Positions 1-8,358 are shown, counted from the first letter of the stretch. The stretch: 64,000 nt of DNA from Parapedobacter tibetensis (GCF_024704835.1 NZ_JAMXBE010000012.1:1-64000); one strand, 5' to 3'. The notes: generated by a model not told the origin, from the sequence alone. Numbers and translations are program-made.

Positions 1-218
1 GGTATTGTTAATTAACTTTTGTTGCATTTCTTAATTGAACTTACGCAACGGCTTTTCAATATCAGTGTTCCATATGGATATCACTCCATGGTGAGATAGC
101 AATAAAACGATTTGCAGCGGTTCCATATTCTCCATAAACTGCCTAACTGTGATGGTAGGTCATACCTGATATTCCAATCCAAAATTAACGATAGTATAAC
201 AGATTGTTTATCAGATAG

Positions 219-232
219 GTAAAACGTTTTAC
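219..232. promoter_or_regulatory. LacI-type palindromic operator candidate
   Basis: GTAAAACGTTTTAC is a perfect 14-bp palindrome with a central CG, lying about 95 bp upstream of the transporter start and just ahead of a plausible -33 box. Its symmetry and central CG are typical of LacI/GalR-family operators. No such regulator gene lies in the window, so the partner is unknown. Confidence 0.45.
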
Positions 233-263
233 TAAACGCTGTTTATATAAAAAACATAAAAAA

Positions 264-296
264 TTTGAATTATTGGTACTAAAACCATTATGTTAG
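264..296 (+). promoter_or_regulatory. Bacteroidota-type promoter candidate for the transporter
   Basis: A TTTG box at 264-267 is followed after 21 bp by TATGTTAG at 289-296, which has one mismatch to TAnnTTTG. Transcription would start near 303, giving a short leader before the ATG at 328. The call rests on consensus and spacing only. Confidence 0.4.
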
Positions 297-327
297 GCGA
301 AAATTTCGGCAAACCTTAGCAAATTAT

Positions 328-1950
328 ATGACAACTACATCCAACAAAAACTACGCATCAGCCCTGTATTCATTAACCATGGTATTTTTTTTCTGGGGGT
401 TTCTGGCTGGGGCAAACGGAGTATTCATACCTTTCTGCAAATCACATTTCGACCTTACGCAATTCGAATCCCAACTGATAGATTCAGCCTTTTATGGTGC
501 TTACTACATCGGTTCATTGGTCTTATACCTCTATTCAAGTGGGGTAGGTTATGATTTCCTGAATAGAATAGGGTATAAAAAGGGTATCATCTATGGGCTT
601 TTTATATCAGTGGTCGGAGCGATATGCATGATTCCCTCGGTCAATAGTTCGGAATATATGTTTATTCTCATGGCTTTTTTTGTAATTGCTTTGGGTTTTT
701 CCTTGCAGCAGACGGCAGCCAATCCTTTTGCGGTGGCGTTGGGCGATCCTGCTACAGGGGCACACCGACTTAGCTTGGCGGGCGGGGTGAATTCATTTGG
801 CACCACTATTGGCCCCATCATCATTACACTTATCCTATTTGGCACCGTGGTAGCCACACCCGAACAGGTGGCTAATGCCCCCATTAGTTCGATCAATATT
901 TTGTATATGATTTTGGCTGGGGTATTCCTTTTGGTGGCTGTACTTTTCGCCATTAAACAAATGCCTCGGGTCACTTCCGATGAGGAACCAGAAAGCAGTA
1001 ATAAACTTACCAAGGCATTATTGATAATCACTTTTTCCCTTTTAGCGATTATTCTCGTTGGATTTGTGCTTCCCGAAAGTTACGGGCACCAAGGTACCTT
1101 AGCTATGCTAATCATCGCGCTGCTTGTGGTCGTAACCACACTATTTCTCTCCAATGGTGCCGCGCAGAAAAATGGCAACGGCTGGGGAGCAATGAAATAC
1201 CCCCAACTTACATTGGGAATGTTGGCTATTTTTGTGTATGTAGGTGTAGAAGTGACCATACAGAGCAATCTTGGTGCTTTATTGAAGACTCCGGCATTTG
1301 GTGGTTATAATGAATCTCAGATTTCACATTTTATCTCCCTATATTGGGGAAGCCTGATGATTGGTCGCTGGATGGGAGCCGTGACCGTTTTCAGAATGAG
1401 CAAAACAATGCGCGCATTGATGAGTATATTGGTCCCATACCTGGCGTTTGCCGTGATATTGCTGGTAAATCGCATCAGCGGACGTGATGTATCCGATTTA
1501 TATATTTATGCCATTTGCATTGCCGTGATGATTATCGCCAATTTTTGGGCACAGGCGAAGCCAGCTAAATTGCTGATGGCATTGGGTATATTGGGTGTTG
1601 GCGCCATGCTCATTGGCCTTTATACGGAAGGCAAGATTGGTATATTTGCTTTTATTAGCGGAGGACTCGTCTGCTCTATCATGTGGCCAAGTATCTTTGC
1701 ACTGAGCATCACAGGACTTGGTAAATACACTAGTCAAGGGTCTGCTCTTTTAATCATGATGATTTTGGGAGGGGCTATCATCCCGCCTTTGCAGGGGAGT
1801 ATTGCTGACGTATTACATGATATCCATTTGTCGTATTGGGTCCCAGTTGCATGTTTTGCTTACCTTGCATTCTTTGCTTGGAAGGTATCGGGAATACTGA
1901 AAAAACAAGGGCATGATATAGAAAATCTAAATACTGAGGGTGGGCATTAG
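328..1950 (+). CDS. FucP/GluP-type sugar:H+ symporter (MFS), possibly for GlcNAc
   Basis: This 540-residue inner-membrane protein belongs to the FucP branch of the major facilitator superfamily. The N-terminal helix with [16 protein letters not shown] and the [13 protein letters not shown] segment near residues 126-138 are typical of sugar symporters of this branch. It is about 100 residues longer than E. coli FucP. The extra length comes from added hydrophobic segments around residues 228-275 and 390-445, suggesting about 14 rather than 12 helices, as in some Bacteroidota members. The BadF-type kinase 195 bp downstream on the same strand suggests import followed by phosphorylation, most plausibly of N-acetylglucosamine. 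Glucose or galactose remain possible substrates. Confidence 0.8.
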   Translation: MTTTSNKNYASALYSLTMVFFFWGFLAGANGVFIPFCKSHFDLTQFESQLIDSAFYGAYYIGSLVLYLYSSGVGYDFLNRIGYKKGIIYGLFISVVGAICMIPSVNSSEYMFILMAFFVIALGFSLQQTAANPFAVALGDPATGAHRLSLAGGVNSFGTTIGPIIITLILFGTVVATPEQVANAPISSINILYMILAGVFLLVAVLFAIKQMPRVTSDEEPESSNKLTKALLIITFSLLAIILVGFVLPESYGHQGTLAMLIIALLVVVTTLFLSNGAAQKNGNGWGAMKYPQLTLGMLAIFVYVGVEVTIQSNLGALLKTPAFGGYNESQISHFISLYWGSLMIGRWMGAVTVFRMSKTMRALMSILVPYLAFAVILLVNRISGRDVSDLYIYAICIAVMIIANFWAQAKPAKLLMALGILGVGAMLIGLYTEGKIGIFAFISGGLVCSIMWPSIFALSITGLGKYTSQGSALLIMMILGGAIIPPLQGSIADVLHDIHLSYWVPVACFAYLAFFAWKVSGILKKQGHDIENLNTEGGH

Positions 1951-2144
1951 TAAGGAGAAACCTGAAACATACTGAAGACAACAATAGCTCAATTTTCTTG
2001 TCAATTTTTTAGAAGGAGACATAATATTTTTGAAATAAGCGGGTCTATAATGTTATTTTTTTCACAGAAAACTGTATTTTCGGCGCGTATATCCAGATGG
2101 ATATCATTGGATTAAAAATATACCAACAAAATAAAACCCAACAA

Positions 2145-2999
2145 ATGATTATTATCGCAGACGGAGGATCAACCAAGACAAATTGGTGCTTATTGGATGA
2201 TGCCGGGAAAAAAGTGTATTTCAATACTGAAGGTTACAATCCGTATTTCGTGAATAGCGAATACATTGTAAATTCACTTAAAAAGGGATTACCAAAGGAT
2301 TTGTCCTATGATCAGATAGTAGAAGTCAATTATTACGGTGCGGGTGTGCACAATGATGAAAAGGCCAATATCGTCATTGAGGCACTCCAACAGGTCTTCG
2401 TCAATTCCCAAGTGTTTGTAGGCCATGATTTACTGGCTGCCGCCAGGGCCTTGCTTGGCGACCAAGCAGGCTTTGCCGCAATTTTGGGCACAGGAACCAA
2501 CACGTGTATATATAATGGGGAAGATGTTGCATACAATATCGATTCAGCTGCCTATATCTTAGGCGACGAAGGCAGCGGCTGTTATATTGGTAAAAAACTG
2601 CTTACTGATTACATCCGGGGGTATATGCCAGAAAATGTCCGTGAAATATTCTGGGAAACCTACAAACTCACTCCCGATGATGTGATGGACGCTGTTTACA
2701 CCAAGCCCTTGGCTAATCGGTTTTGTGCGAGTTTCAGTAAGTTTGTGTATGATGTATCGGTCGATATCAGCTATTCGCGCGGAATCGTCCAAAATGCTTT
2801 CGATGATTTCTTTCGCAACTTAGTTTCGCATTATCCGGATTACCAAAATTATTCGTTCAATTGCATTGGTTCAGTGGGCTATAATTTCAGAAACGTATTG
2901 GAAGATACAGCCAATCAATATGGCATGAAGGTAGGCCGGATTGTCCGCTCGCCGATAGACGATCTGGTGCAATACCATATCAATAGATCGGCGAAATAA
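2145..2999 (+). CDS. BadF/BadG/BcrA/BcrD-family sugar kinase (N-acetylglucosamine kinase-like)
   Basis: This is a 284-residue cytoplasmic kinase of the ASKHA fold. The N-terminal phosphate loop ADGGSTKTNW begins at residue 5. The candidate catalytic Asp lies in HDLLAAARA near residue 95, and the second phosphate motif GTGTN is at about 115-119. A GDEGSG motif follows. The family includes eukaryotic and bacterial N-acetylglucosamine kinases, which make GlcNAc-6-phosphate. The ATG at 2145 is preferred over one 48 bases upstream because the conserved beta strand begins directly at MIIIADGG. The gene follows a FucP-type transporter, and a strong terminator lies just downstream. Substrate assignment is an inference from family and neighbour. 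Confidence 0.8.
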   Translation: MIIIADGGSTKTNWCLLDDAGKKVYFNTEGYNPYFVNSEYIVNSLKKGLPKDLSYDQIVEVNYYGAGVHNDEKANIVIEALQQVFVNSQVFVGHDLLAAARALLGDQAGFAAILGTGTNTCIYNGEDVAYNIDSAAYILGDEGSGCYIGKKLLTDYIRGYMPENVREIFWETYKLTPDDVMDAVYTKPLANRFCASFSKFVYDVSVDISYSRGIVQNAFDDFFRNLVSHYPDYQNYSFNCIGSVGYNFRNVLEDTANQYGMKVGRIVRSPIDDLVQYHINRSAK

Positions 3000-3025
3000 C
3001 CTACCGGATAAACAGGCTATTTTTT

Positions 3026-3061
3026 AAAAAAGGGTTGAAGAATCAAACTTCAACCCTTTTT
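3026..3061. terminator. Bidirectional intrinsic terminator
   Basis: A perfect stem (AAAAAGGGTTGAAG paired with CTTCAACCCTTTTT) with a 7-nt loop is flanked by T-rich sequence on one side and A-rich sequence on the other. It sits between the kinase on the plus strand and ybaB on the minus strand, so it can end both transcripts. Confidence 0.85.
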
Positions 3062-3142
3062 ATTTTTCAGCATTGGTAAATTATCACAACCCTTATATAC
3101 TTCGTCCTTGGAAAGGATAATCATCTGCGTCCTATTTTCTGT

Positions 3143-3448
3143 TTATTGACCAAATAGGCCACCTAATCCACCTAGCATATCTTGGGTAGCGGCTTGCATC
3201 TCCGTTTGACTGATATTGTCAGCCTGTTTCAAGGCGTTGTTAATCGCTACGACAAGGAGTTCCTCCAGTTCCTCTTTATCAGAATTAGAGAACAACACGG
3301 GGTCGATTATAATATCAGTTACCTCCTTGTTGGCAGTGGCTGTCACTTTAATGAGTCCTCCTTCTGCTTCACCCACTACACTGATATTATCCAATCGTTT
3401 CTTAATTTCTTCGGCCTTTTGGCGCGCCGCTAATAATTTGTCAAACAT
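3143..3448 (-). CDS. ybaB: YbaB/EbfC-family nucleoid-associated protein
   Basis: This 101-residue cytoplasmic protein has the length and layout of YbaB/EbfC, small dimeric DNA-binding proteins. A basic helical N-terminus (LAARQKAEEIKKRLDN) is followed by a beta section with VTATANKEVTDIIIDPVLF, then an acidic helix KEELEELLVVAINNALKQA, and a Gly-rich tail ending MLGGLGGLFGQ. In many bacteria ybaB neighbours dnaX and recR, but not here. Confidence is high from fold pattern and size. Confidence 0.9.
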   Translation of the reverse strand: MFDKLLAARQKAEEIKKRLDNISVVGEAEGGLIKVTATANKEVTDIIIDPVLFSNSDKEELEELLVVAINNALKQADNISQTEMQAATQDMLGGLGGLFGQ

Positions 3449-3505
3449 TTTTTTGTTCTTTTAAACACCTACCTCTTTGGTGAACCGAAATTAATATGTT
3501 TTGTT

Positions 3506-3976
3506 TTAATTTTTTCGCCGTGCAACAATGATAGCAATAACGAAAGCAATAACCACACCGATTACCGATGTGGAAATCGTAGATACCAAAATATGATTGG
3601 ACAAGGAAAATCGCAGTGCAGCTATTTGTGCATCCATTCCTTTAGTCTCAACAGCATAATGCATCATATTATTCAGGAAGGTCGGATTCACAAACACACA
3701 AAAGACATACCACACCAAAGGGCACAGCATGGTGACTACCAATGTGATGCCTAACCCAGCCATGAAAGCTTTCCTAAATCCCGTGCGGCTATCGGATTGA
3801 TTCCTACTGCTTCGGATACCCCAAAACATAATAGCCACAGAAGGTACGGCGAAAAAATACGAAAGGTATTCATGATATTGAATGTATCGGTCATGGAGCC
3901 CTACCAATGACTCAATAACTGCCCATATAAAAATGGCAAAAGCGAAAAGGATTCCGTAATAAATGGCTATCTTCAT
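3506..3976 (-). CDS. DUF4199-type membrane protein
   Basis: This predicted 156-residue inner-membrane protein has four hydrophobic segments, at about residues 5-25, 38-55, 70-95 and 125-152. It ends in the basic tail ARRKN. The arrangement, a helical pair followed by a soluble loop and a final helix, matches the DUF4199 family, which is common in Bacteroidota and has no assigned function. A start 18 bases further upstream is possible, but the second ATG (MKIAIYYG) begins the first helix. It shares orientation with ybaB downstream and the lipoprotein upstream. Confidence 0.65.
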   Translation of the reverse strand: MKIAIYYGILFAFAIFIWAVIESLVGLHDRYIQYHEYLSYFFAVPSVAIMFWGIRSSRNQSDSRTGFRKAFMAGLGITLVVTMLCPLVWYVFCVFVNPTFLNNMMHYAVETKGMDAQIAALRFSLSNHILVSTISTSVIGVVIAFVIAIIVARRKN

Positions 3977-4060
3977 AAAAGGGTAGATCACCACTCAAAT
4001 ATATAGATAAAGGTATAAAAAAGCAAGTATAGCGCTAAAGGCTTCATGACACATAGCCTA

Positions 4061-5008
4061 CTATCCCCCCATTTTCCCTCGCACCCTCAGATATAGTACG
4101 CTACTATGTGGCAAACCCAAGGTAGTGGCAGGTGTAATCTCCAGTAAATTTTGCAGGTACACCTCTACAATACCCGTGAGCACTCTCCTTCTCGATTCCT
4201 CAAACTCGGGCATCACAAAGAACTTACCCAGATGCATTTTCCCTTCCTGATCCACTAATACCGAGAACGTATGGTAAAAATCTTTGTATGCCTTGTCAAT
4301 AACAATATCATATTCAGGATACAAGTAAGCGTAAGCAGCCGATTGGTTTATCAGCTCCAGGCTATCGTATTGACGACGCTTCACTTCGATATTCGGACTC
4401 TTACTCGCCAATTTCACAGTTTGCTTAGAAGAAAACGAACTATCCACATTTGTTGGATTACAGTTAGCCCGTTCGATCATTTGCTGAACAAACAAGGAGT
4501 CCTGTTTGCGTGGCTTCCGCAGATCGGCCAAGGAAGTACTTAGTTGTTGCAAATATTGTTTGGAATAAAATCGCATGTATACATTGGAGCGTATCTTATT
4601 TACTTTCAGGCCGTCTAAACTCAGGCGTTGGAGCATCATGCTGTCGCGGTGCAGGTCAATCACTTTCCAGCTTTCTCTCGCAAAATGGAAAAATGAGTCG
4701 TGATCGTGGGTGATCTCAAAATTGAACGAGGAATCACTGCCCGGCACATAGATCTGGATGGCATCCTCACGAGTGAATTTCACATGCCATTCGGGTTCCT
4801 GTACAAATCCAATGGAATCATATGCCAAGCCGCTGTCAAATGACCGCCTCACCTCATAATAGTCAATCCCCGCAATTGGGGTAAAGGATGGTTTTCGTCG
4901 ATTTTCCCTTTCGCTTTGGGCGCCCCCCGCACAACCCACAAGATAACAACATATCATGAAAAAGTGGATTTTTCTAAATTGGGCAATGAAACTACTCTTT
5001 ATTTGCAT
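4061..5008 (-). CDS. Uncharacterised lipoprotein
   Basis: This is a 315-residue protein that I do not recognise. The N-terminus is basic, then hydrophobic (IHFFMICCYLVGC), with a lipobox-like LVGC-A near residue 26, so a lipid-anchored envelope location is likely. A later start at the internal Met near residue 18 would leave a shorter signal. The mature part is mixed, with many Tyr, Asp and Ser residues and no visible repeats or catalytic motif. A section near residue 255 (FSVLVDQEGKMHLGKFFVMPEF) resembles the beta-rich C-terminal lobe of TonB-like domains, but this is weak. Confidence 0.55.
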   Translation of the reverse strand: MQIKSSFIAQFRKIHFFMICCYLVGCAGGAQSERENRRKPSFTPIAGIDYYEVRRSFDSGLAYDSIGFVQEPEWHVKFTREDAIQIYVPGSDSSFNFEITHDHDSFFHFARESWKVIDLHRDSMMLQRLSLDGLKVNKIRSNVYMRFYSKQYLQQLSTSLADLRKPRKQDSLFVQQMIERANCNPTNVDSSFSSKQTVKLASKSPNIEVKRRQYDSLELINQSAAYAYLYPEYDIVIDKAYKDFYHTFSVLVDQEGKMHLGKFFVMPEFEESRRRVLTGIVEVYLQNLLEITPATTLGLPHSSVLYLRVRGKMGG

Positions 5009-5377
5009 AGCCCGCTAACCTAATATAAATACCAATAATATCCAATAAATTTCCTGTTACAATGATGCGGTTTCTATTTTCGATACCCACATGGAAGCCT
5101 ATTAATGGACATCATATTAAGTTTTCACCAAATGAGAAACAAAAAAAGTCTCATTTGTATTCAACAAACTCACAAGCCAACGATTCAAAAATTCATTTTG
5201 GAAGGGTTTTCCGTGAAGACAATACCCTGAGCGCTTAAATACCATTTCCTGATGGATAAAACAGGGAACCTGTTTTCTAAAAATAGGTCCCTGTTTTAAC
5301 AAATAGCCTATCGACGAATGGGTATTTGAAGTGACCACGAATCACGACTTTATCTTTTTAAAGATGACCTACTTACA
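5009..5377. other. Intergenic stretch with two hairpins
   Basis: These 369 bases carry no convincing gene. A 73-codon reading frame at 5117-5338 (minus) has no recognisable domain and covers both hairpins, so it is not called. The stretch contains a hairpin at 5129-5157 (CAAATGAGA arms) and a longer one at 5258-5297. Both lie downstream of the SDR gene on the minus strand. Confidence 0.5.
5258..5297 (-). terminator. Terminator-like hairpin downstream of the SDR gene
   Basis: Arms of 13-14 bases (AAAACAGGG-ACCT and its near complement) pair with one bulge. On the minus strand the 3' arm ends in CCCTGTTTT. It lies 80 bases past the SDR stop codon, a plausible place for transcription to end. 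Confidence 0.5.
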
Positions 5378-6145
5378 TTAAATCATCTGTCCGCCTGAAA
5401 CCTCAATTCGTTGGGCGTTAATCCAATAGGCTTCTTCCGTACATAAGAAAGCGACCACAGGGCCGATATCCGTTGGCAAACCCACACGCCCCAAAGCCGT
5501 AGCCGAAGCAATGTGCGCATTCATTTCTTCATTATCCCTAACGGCACCTCCGTTAAAATCTGTTTCGATAGCCCCCGGCGCAACGATGTTGACTCTTATT
5601 TTTCGTTCGGCCAATTCTTTTGCCTGATATTTGGTAAGGATTTCCAAAGCACCTTTTATCGAGGCATAGGCTGAGTATCCGGGATAAATAATACGGGTCA
5701 ATCCTGAGGAAATATTAACAATACCACCACCGTCATTCAAATAACCCAACGCCTGCTGAGTGAAAAAATAGCCAGCCTTGAAGTGTATATCAATCAATTC
5801 GTCAACTTGAGAAACCGTAGCGGAAGAAAAAGGAGCAAATTGTCCCGTACCAGCATTGTTGATTAGAAAATCAAATTTACTTGTATTGAACTTTTCCTGT
5901 AACTGTGGATTTAACCTGTTGCCGAAAAAGTCGGCGTAACCGTTGTGGTCTGAAACATCCAGTTGCAAGGCCAGGGCTATCCCGTCGCTATTTTCAATTT
6001 CAGCTACCACGTTATCAGCTGCTTGTTTGCCGCTTTTGTAGGTGAGTACTACATCAATTCCTTTTTTGGCAAGGTTTAAAGCCATATCCCTGCCCAGCCC
6101 TCGGCTCCCGCCGGTTACTAATGCGATTTTGTTTTGTGTGTTCAT
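5378..6145 (-). CDS. Short-chain dehydrogenase/reductase (SDR)
   Basis: This 255-residue classical SDR is probably a cytosolic NAD(P)H-dependent oxidoreductase. The cofactor-binding motif TGGSRGLG lies at residues 11-18 and NNAG at 96-99. The catalytic Ser is near 146 and the YxxxK pair is Tyr160/Lys164, so all active-site residues are present. An Arg in the glycine motif and the absence of an acidic residue at the end of the second strand (TYKSGK) suggest NADPH preference. The substrate cannot be inferred. The AraC regulator gene lies 113 bases upstream on the same strand. The gap holds a strong AraC-type direct repeat, so this gene is the probable target of that regulator. Confidence 0.85.
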   Translation of the reverse strand: MNTQNKIALVTGGSRGLGRDMALNLAKKGIDVVLTYKSGKQAADNVVAEIENSDGIALALQLDVSDHNGYADFFGNRLNPQLQEKFNTSKFDFLINNAGTGQFAPFSSATVSQVDELIDIHFKAGYFFTQQALGYLNDGGGIVNISSGLTRIIYPGYSAYASIKGALEILTKYQAKELAERKIRVNIVAPGAIETDFNGGAVRDNEEMNAHIASATALGRVGLPTDIGPVVAFLCTEEAYWINAQRIEVSGGQMI

Positions 6146-6194
6146 ATTTTACTTTTTTATTTACTGCAAAGTTCATGAACAACACATCATGGGA

Positions 6195-6222
6195 TGTAGT
6201 CGAATCTCCTATTGTTGTAGTC
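6195..6222 (-). promoter_or_regulatory. AraC-type operator upstream of the SDR gene
   Basis: Read on the minus strand, GACTACA occurs twice in direct orientation exactly 21 bases apart (forward-strand copies at 6195-6201 and 6216-6222). Two half-sites on the same DNA face two turns apart is the usual arrangement bound by one AraC-family protein with two helix-turn-helix motifs or by a dimer. The pair ends about 50 bases before the SDR start. A second diverged copy with identical spacing lies at 7446-7473. Confidence 0.6.
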
Positions 6223-6258
6223 AAAAATGGGGGTTGACGTATTTTAGAAAAAATCTCA

Positions 6259-7182
6259 TCAATTAAATGACTGCCTAAACGCTAAAGGCGAAAGTTTGGT
6301 CTTGTTCTTGAACAGCTTACTAAATGACTGCGGATGTTCAAATCCCAATGCGTAGGCGATTTCGCTTACCGAAAGTTCAGTAGTGGATAATTTTTCTTTG
6401 GCTTTTCCAACCAGTTTATTGTGGATGTGTTGTTGGGTGCTTTGTCCGGTGAGCGTTTTAAGCAAACTACTTAAATAGTTGGAAGACACGTTGAGTTTAT
6501 CTGAAATATCCTGAACTGTTGGCAAGCCTTTTTCAATTAAATCATCATTATCAAAATAATCCGTAAGCAGCTTCTCTAACCGATCAAGGATTTTATGGTT
6601 GGCTATTTTACGGGTAATAAATTGGCGGTTATAAAACCGGTCTGCATAGTTAAGCAACAATTCAATTTGCGAAATAATAATCCCTTGGCTAAATTTATCA
6701 ATATTAGCATGATATTCTTGCTGGATATTTTGCATAATCCCTACAATAACAGTCTCTTCTTTTTCTGAAAGGAACAGGGATTCATTGACCGCATAACCAA
6801 AAAACTCGTATTGTTTAATACCCTTCGCCAAAGAAGTATTCCATAAAAAATCGGGGTGAATAAGCAACAGCCATCCTGAAGGTTGCACAGATTCTTCACT
6901 GTCAAGCAATTCTACGCTAAAAACCTGTCCCGGAGCAATGAAGGACATCAATCCTTCGTCAAAATCGTATTCCTGCTGGCCATACCTGAATTTTCCGCAT
7001 ACATTTCTTTTTAGGCCTATGGTATAAAAATCTTGTATCCAGCTTACCTGGTTATTTTCGGGGGAATGACTGATTTGCCGATAATCTACCAAACTTATTA
7101 GGGGGTGCTCAGGGTTAGATAATCCTCGAAGTTTATGAAACTCGCTAATGGTCTTGATTCTGTGAATTTGTTTGATTGGCAT
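6259..7182 (-). CDS. AraC-family transcriptional regulator
   Basis: This 307-residue DNA-binding activator has an N-terminal cupin-like sensing part at about residues 35-150 (for example DFYTIGLKRNVCGKFRYGQQEYDFDEGLMSFIAPGQ, broken here as the sheet region). Two helix-turn-helix motifs follow at the C-terminus. The first (VQDISDKLNVSSNYLSSLLK) is near residue 220. The second (SVSEIAYALGFEHPQSFSKL) is near residue 272 and carries the family signature. It resembles Bacteroidota regulators found beside SDR genes. The operator-like repeat between this gene and the SDR supports local regulation. The effector is unknown. Confidence 0.85.
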   Translation of the reverse strand: MPIKQIHRIKTISEFHKLRGLSNPEHPLISLVDYRQISHSPENNQVSWIQDFYTIGLKRNVCGKFRYGQQEYDFDEGLMSFIAPGQVFSVELLDSEESVQPSGWLLLIHPDFLWNTSLAKGIKQYEFFGYAVNESLFLSEKEETVIVGIMQNIQQEYHANIDKFSQGIIISQIELLLNYADRFYNRQFITRKIANHKILDRLEKLLTDYFDNDDLIEKGLPTVQDISDKLNVSSNYLSSLLKTLTGQSTQQHIHNKLVGKAKEKLSTTELSVSEIAYALGFEHPQSFSKLFKNKTKLSPLAFRQSFN

Positions 7183-7366
7183 ATGGAAAGATACTTATTT
7201 TTAATGATATTTTTTCAATAATTCAAGGTTAGACTATTTCAACCTATTCTTAACAATCTATCGTCTCCGGGCCTTGGTGTTGTTCCACCCCAAGCCACAC
7301 CATCAGTATTTGAAGCGATTAAACGAGCGCATCCATTAATGGTATTAGAGACATAGTAAGCATTAT

Positions 7367-7398
7367 ATTACTAATCCGATTTTGTTTTGTGTGCCCAT
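7367..7398 (-). pseudogene. Truncated SDR start (about 11 codons)
   Basis: On the minus strand an ATG at 7398 begins MGTQNKIGLV and stops after two more codons. This closely matches the first ten residues of the intact SDR (MNTQNKIALV) 1.25 kb away, and its upstream region also matches. It is therefore the remnant of a duplicated SDR gene whose body has been lost, or a copy of the control region carried with the first codons. Confidence 0.6.
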
Positions 7399-7445
7399 TT
7401 TCTGTTTTATATTTTTTCAAAGTTCCGAAACAACACCTAATGCAA

Positions 7446-7473
7446 TGTAGCCGAATCTCTTGTAGTTGTAGCC
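7446..7473 (-). promoter_or_regulatory. Second AraC-type operator copy
   Basis: On the minus strand GGCTACA occurs twice in direct orientation 21 bases apart. The intervening GAGATTC is shared with the operator at 6195-6222. It precedes only the truncated SDR start and lies between the DoxX stop and the AraC gene. It could still bind the regulator. Confidence 0.5.
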
Positions 7474-7494
7474 AAAAATAGGGTTGTTTTAAAC

Positions 7495-7908
7495 TTATTT
7501 CGCTTTGGTCACTAGCGGAACCTTCTTGAGTCTTCCCCATATAATGAATACCGCAATAATTCCAAAGAAAATGTTTATACCAATTTGTGATGCCTCCCCT
7601 CTTGAAATGTGAAAAATACTTGCAGCGATCATCAATGCGATCGTTCCAAATGCGGCATAAATTGTAAGCTTTGGCTGTATATGAAGTAATGCCGGAAAAA
7701 CCAATCCAATACCTGCCAACAAATCCAATACTCCTGTAAGTTTTACCAATGTGACATTGCCTGCTGTCCATGCCCACATTTCAGCTAATTTGTCAGCTGG
7801 TTGAAACAGTTTCATCGAGGCTGCCCAAATAAAACCGATTGAAAGCATCACTTGTGCTATCCAAAGGATAATGTTCATTGTTTTTGATGTTTTTTGCTCA
7901 CTTGCCAT
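7495..7908 (-). CDS. DoxX-family membrane protein
   Basis: This is a 137-residue inner-membrane protein with four predicted helices, at about residues 10-30, 48-66, 73-92 and 108-125. The segments IGFIWAASMKLFQP and KLTGVLDLLAGIGLVFPALL are characteristic of DoxX/DoxD-like proteins. These are often linked to redox stress, but their biochemical role is poorly defined. The ATG at 7908 is preferred because a purine-rich AAAGGATA precedes it. Upstream extension would run through the HxlR operator. It is divergent from an HxlR-type regulator, a common pairing in which the regulator represses the neighbour. Confidence 0.8.
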   Translation of the reverse strand: MASEQKTSKTMNIILWIAQVMLSIGFIWAASMKLFQPADKLAEMWAWTAGNVTLVKLTGVLDLLAGIGLVFPALLHIQPKLTIYAAFGTIALMIAASIFHISRGEASQIGINIFFGIIAVFIIWGRLKKVPLVTKAK

Positions 7909-7962
7909 ATTATATCCTTTTATCATCACAAAATTAACCATATTTGATATCCGAACGATAGT

Positions 7963-7998
7963 ACTTCCTCTTTGGATAGCACTATCCAAATGGGAAGT
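7963..7998. promoter_or_regulatory. Extended palindromic operator between DoxX and HxlR genes
   Basis: A two-tier dyad is visible. TTTGGATAG and CTATCCAAA flank a 2-bp centre, with outer arms ACTTCC and GGAAGT after 2-bp spacers on both sides. Total span is 36 bp with no mismatch in any arm. It sits in the divergent intergenic region and reaches the first possible ATG of the HxlR gene, so binding should block both promoters. Dimeric winged-helix HxlR proteins recognise such dyads. Confidence 0.7.
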
Positions 7999-8358
7999 AA
8001 TGTAAAAAACGAAAAAGAAATGTTGTCAAAAGGTGGCTGCCCTAAAACGATGCTTTCAATCAGAGATGCTCTTGAGGCTGTTGACGGAAGATGGAAATTG
8101 CTTATCTTGTTTTCTTTGTCGGAAGGTCCTAAACGATTTAAGCAAATTGCAAGGGAAGTCAACGGAATAACGGATAAAACGCTGTCCAAAGCCTTAAAAA
8201 GTCTGGAAGTGAATCAATTAATAATTAGAGAAGTGTTTGATACCTTTCCCCCGGCTGTTCAATATACTATTACAGAACATGGGATGTCGCTTGAAAAAGT
8301 ATTGGATGAACTTCATTATTGGGGTTTAGCTCACCGTAAGAAAATCATTGGTAAATAA
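7990..8358 (+). CDS. HxlR-family winged-helix transcriptional regulator
   Basis: This 122-residue (or 112, from the ATG at 8020) DNA-binding protein has the HxlR hallmarks. A Cys sits near the N-terminus (GGCPKTML), followed by GRWKLLILFSLSEGPKRFKQIAREVNGITDKTLSKALKSLE as the winged-helix core and the wing ending in PPAVQYTITEHG. HxlR proteins often sense aldehydes, thiols or disulfide stress through the conserved Cys. The outer arm of the palindrome overlaps the first ATG, so the internal ATG preceded by GAAAAAGAA may be the true start. The divergent DoxX gene is the likely target. Confidence 0.85.
   Translation: MGSNVKNEKEMLSKGGCPKTMLSIRDALEAVDGRWKLLILFSLSEGPKRFKQIAREVNGITDKTLSKALKSLEVNQLIIREVFDTFPPAVQYTITEHGMSLEKVLDELHYWGLAHRKKIIGK

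Larger units (their letters stand above)
1..327. other. Intergenic leader ahead of the sugar transporter
   Basis: No coding region is seen in these 327 bases. The stretch is AT-rich and holds the promoter and operator candidates listed separately at 219-232 and 264-296. An imperfect dyad centred on CCATGG near 85-105 was judged too weak to call. Confidence 0.5.
7183..7494. other. Rearranged intergenic region with a duplicated operator
   Basis: These 312 bases carry no intact gene. The right part (about 7367-7490) is a diverged copy of the promoter and first codons of the SDR gene at 6119-6240. To its left, on the minus strand, a short open segment (about 7235-7365, other frame) ends before the AraC start and could be the tail of a lost gene. 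I cannot identify it. Confidence 0.55.

Noticed and set aside
85-105. Imperfect dyad around CCATGG
   Set aside because: Two of ten pairs mismatch and it lacks a clear promoter relation.
5117-5338. 73-codon open frame on the minus strand
   Set aside because: It has no recognisable domain and spans two hairpins, so coding is unlikely.
7319-7777. 152-codon open frame on the minus strand
   Set aside because: It overlaps DoxX in another frame and crosses the duplicated operator. DoxX has the recognisable membrane pattern.
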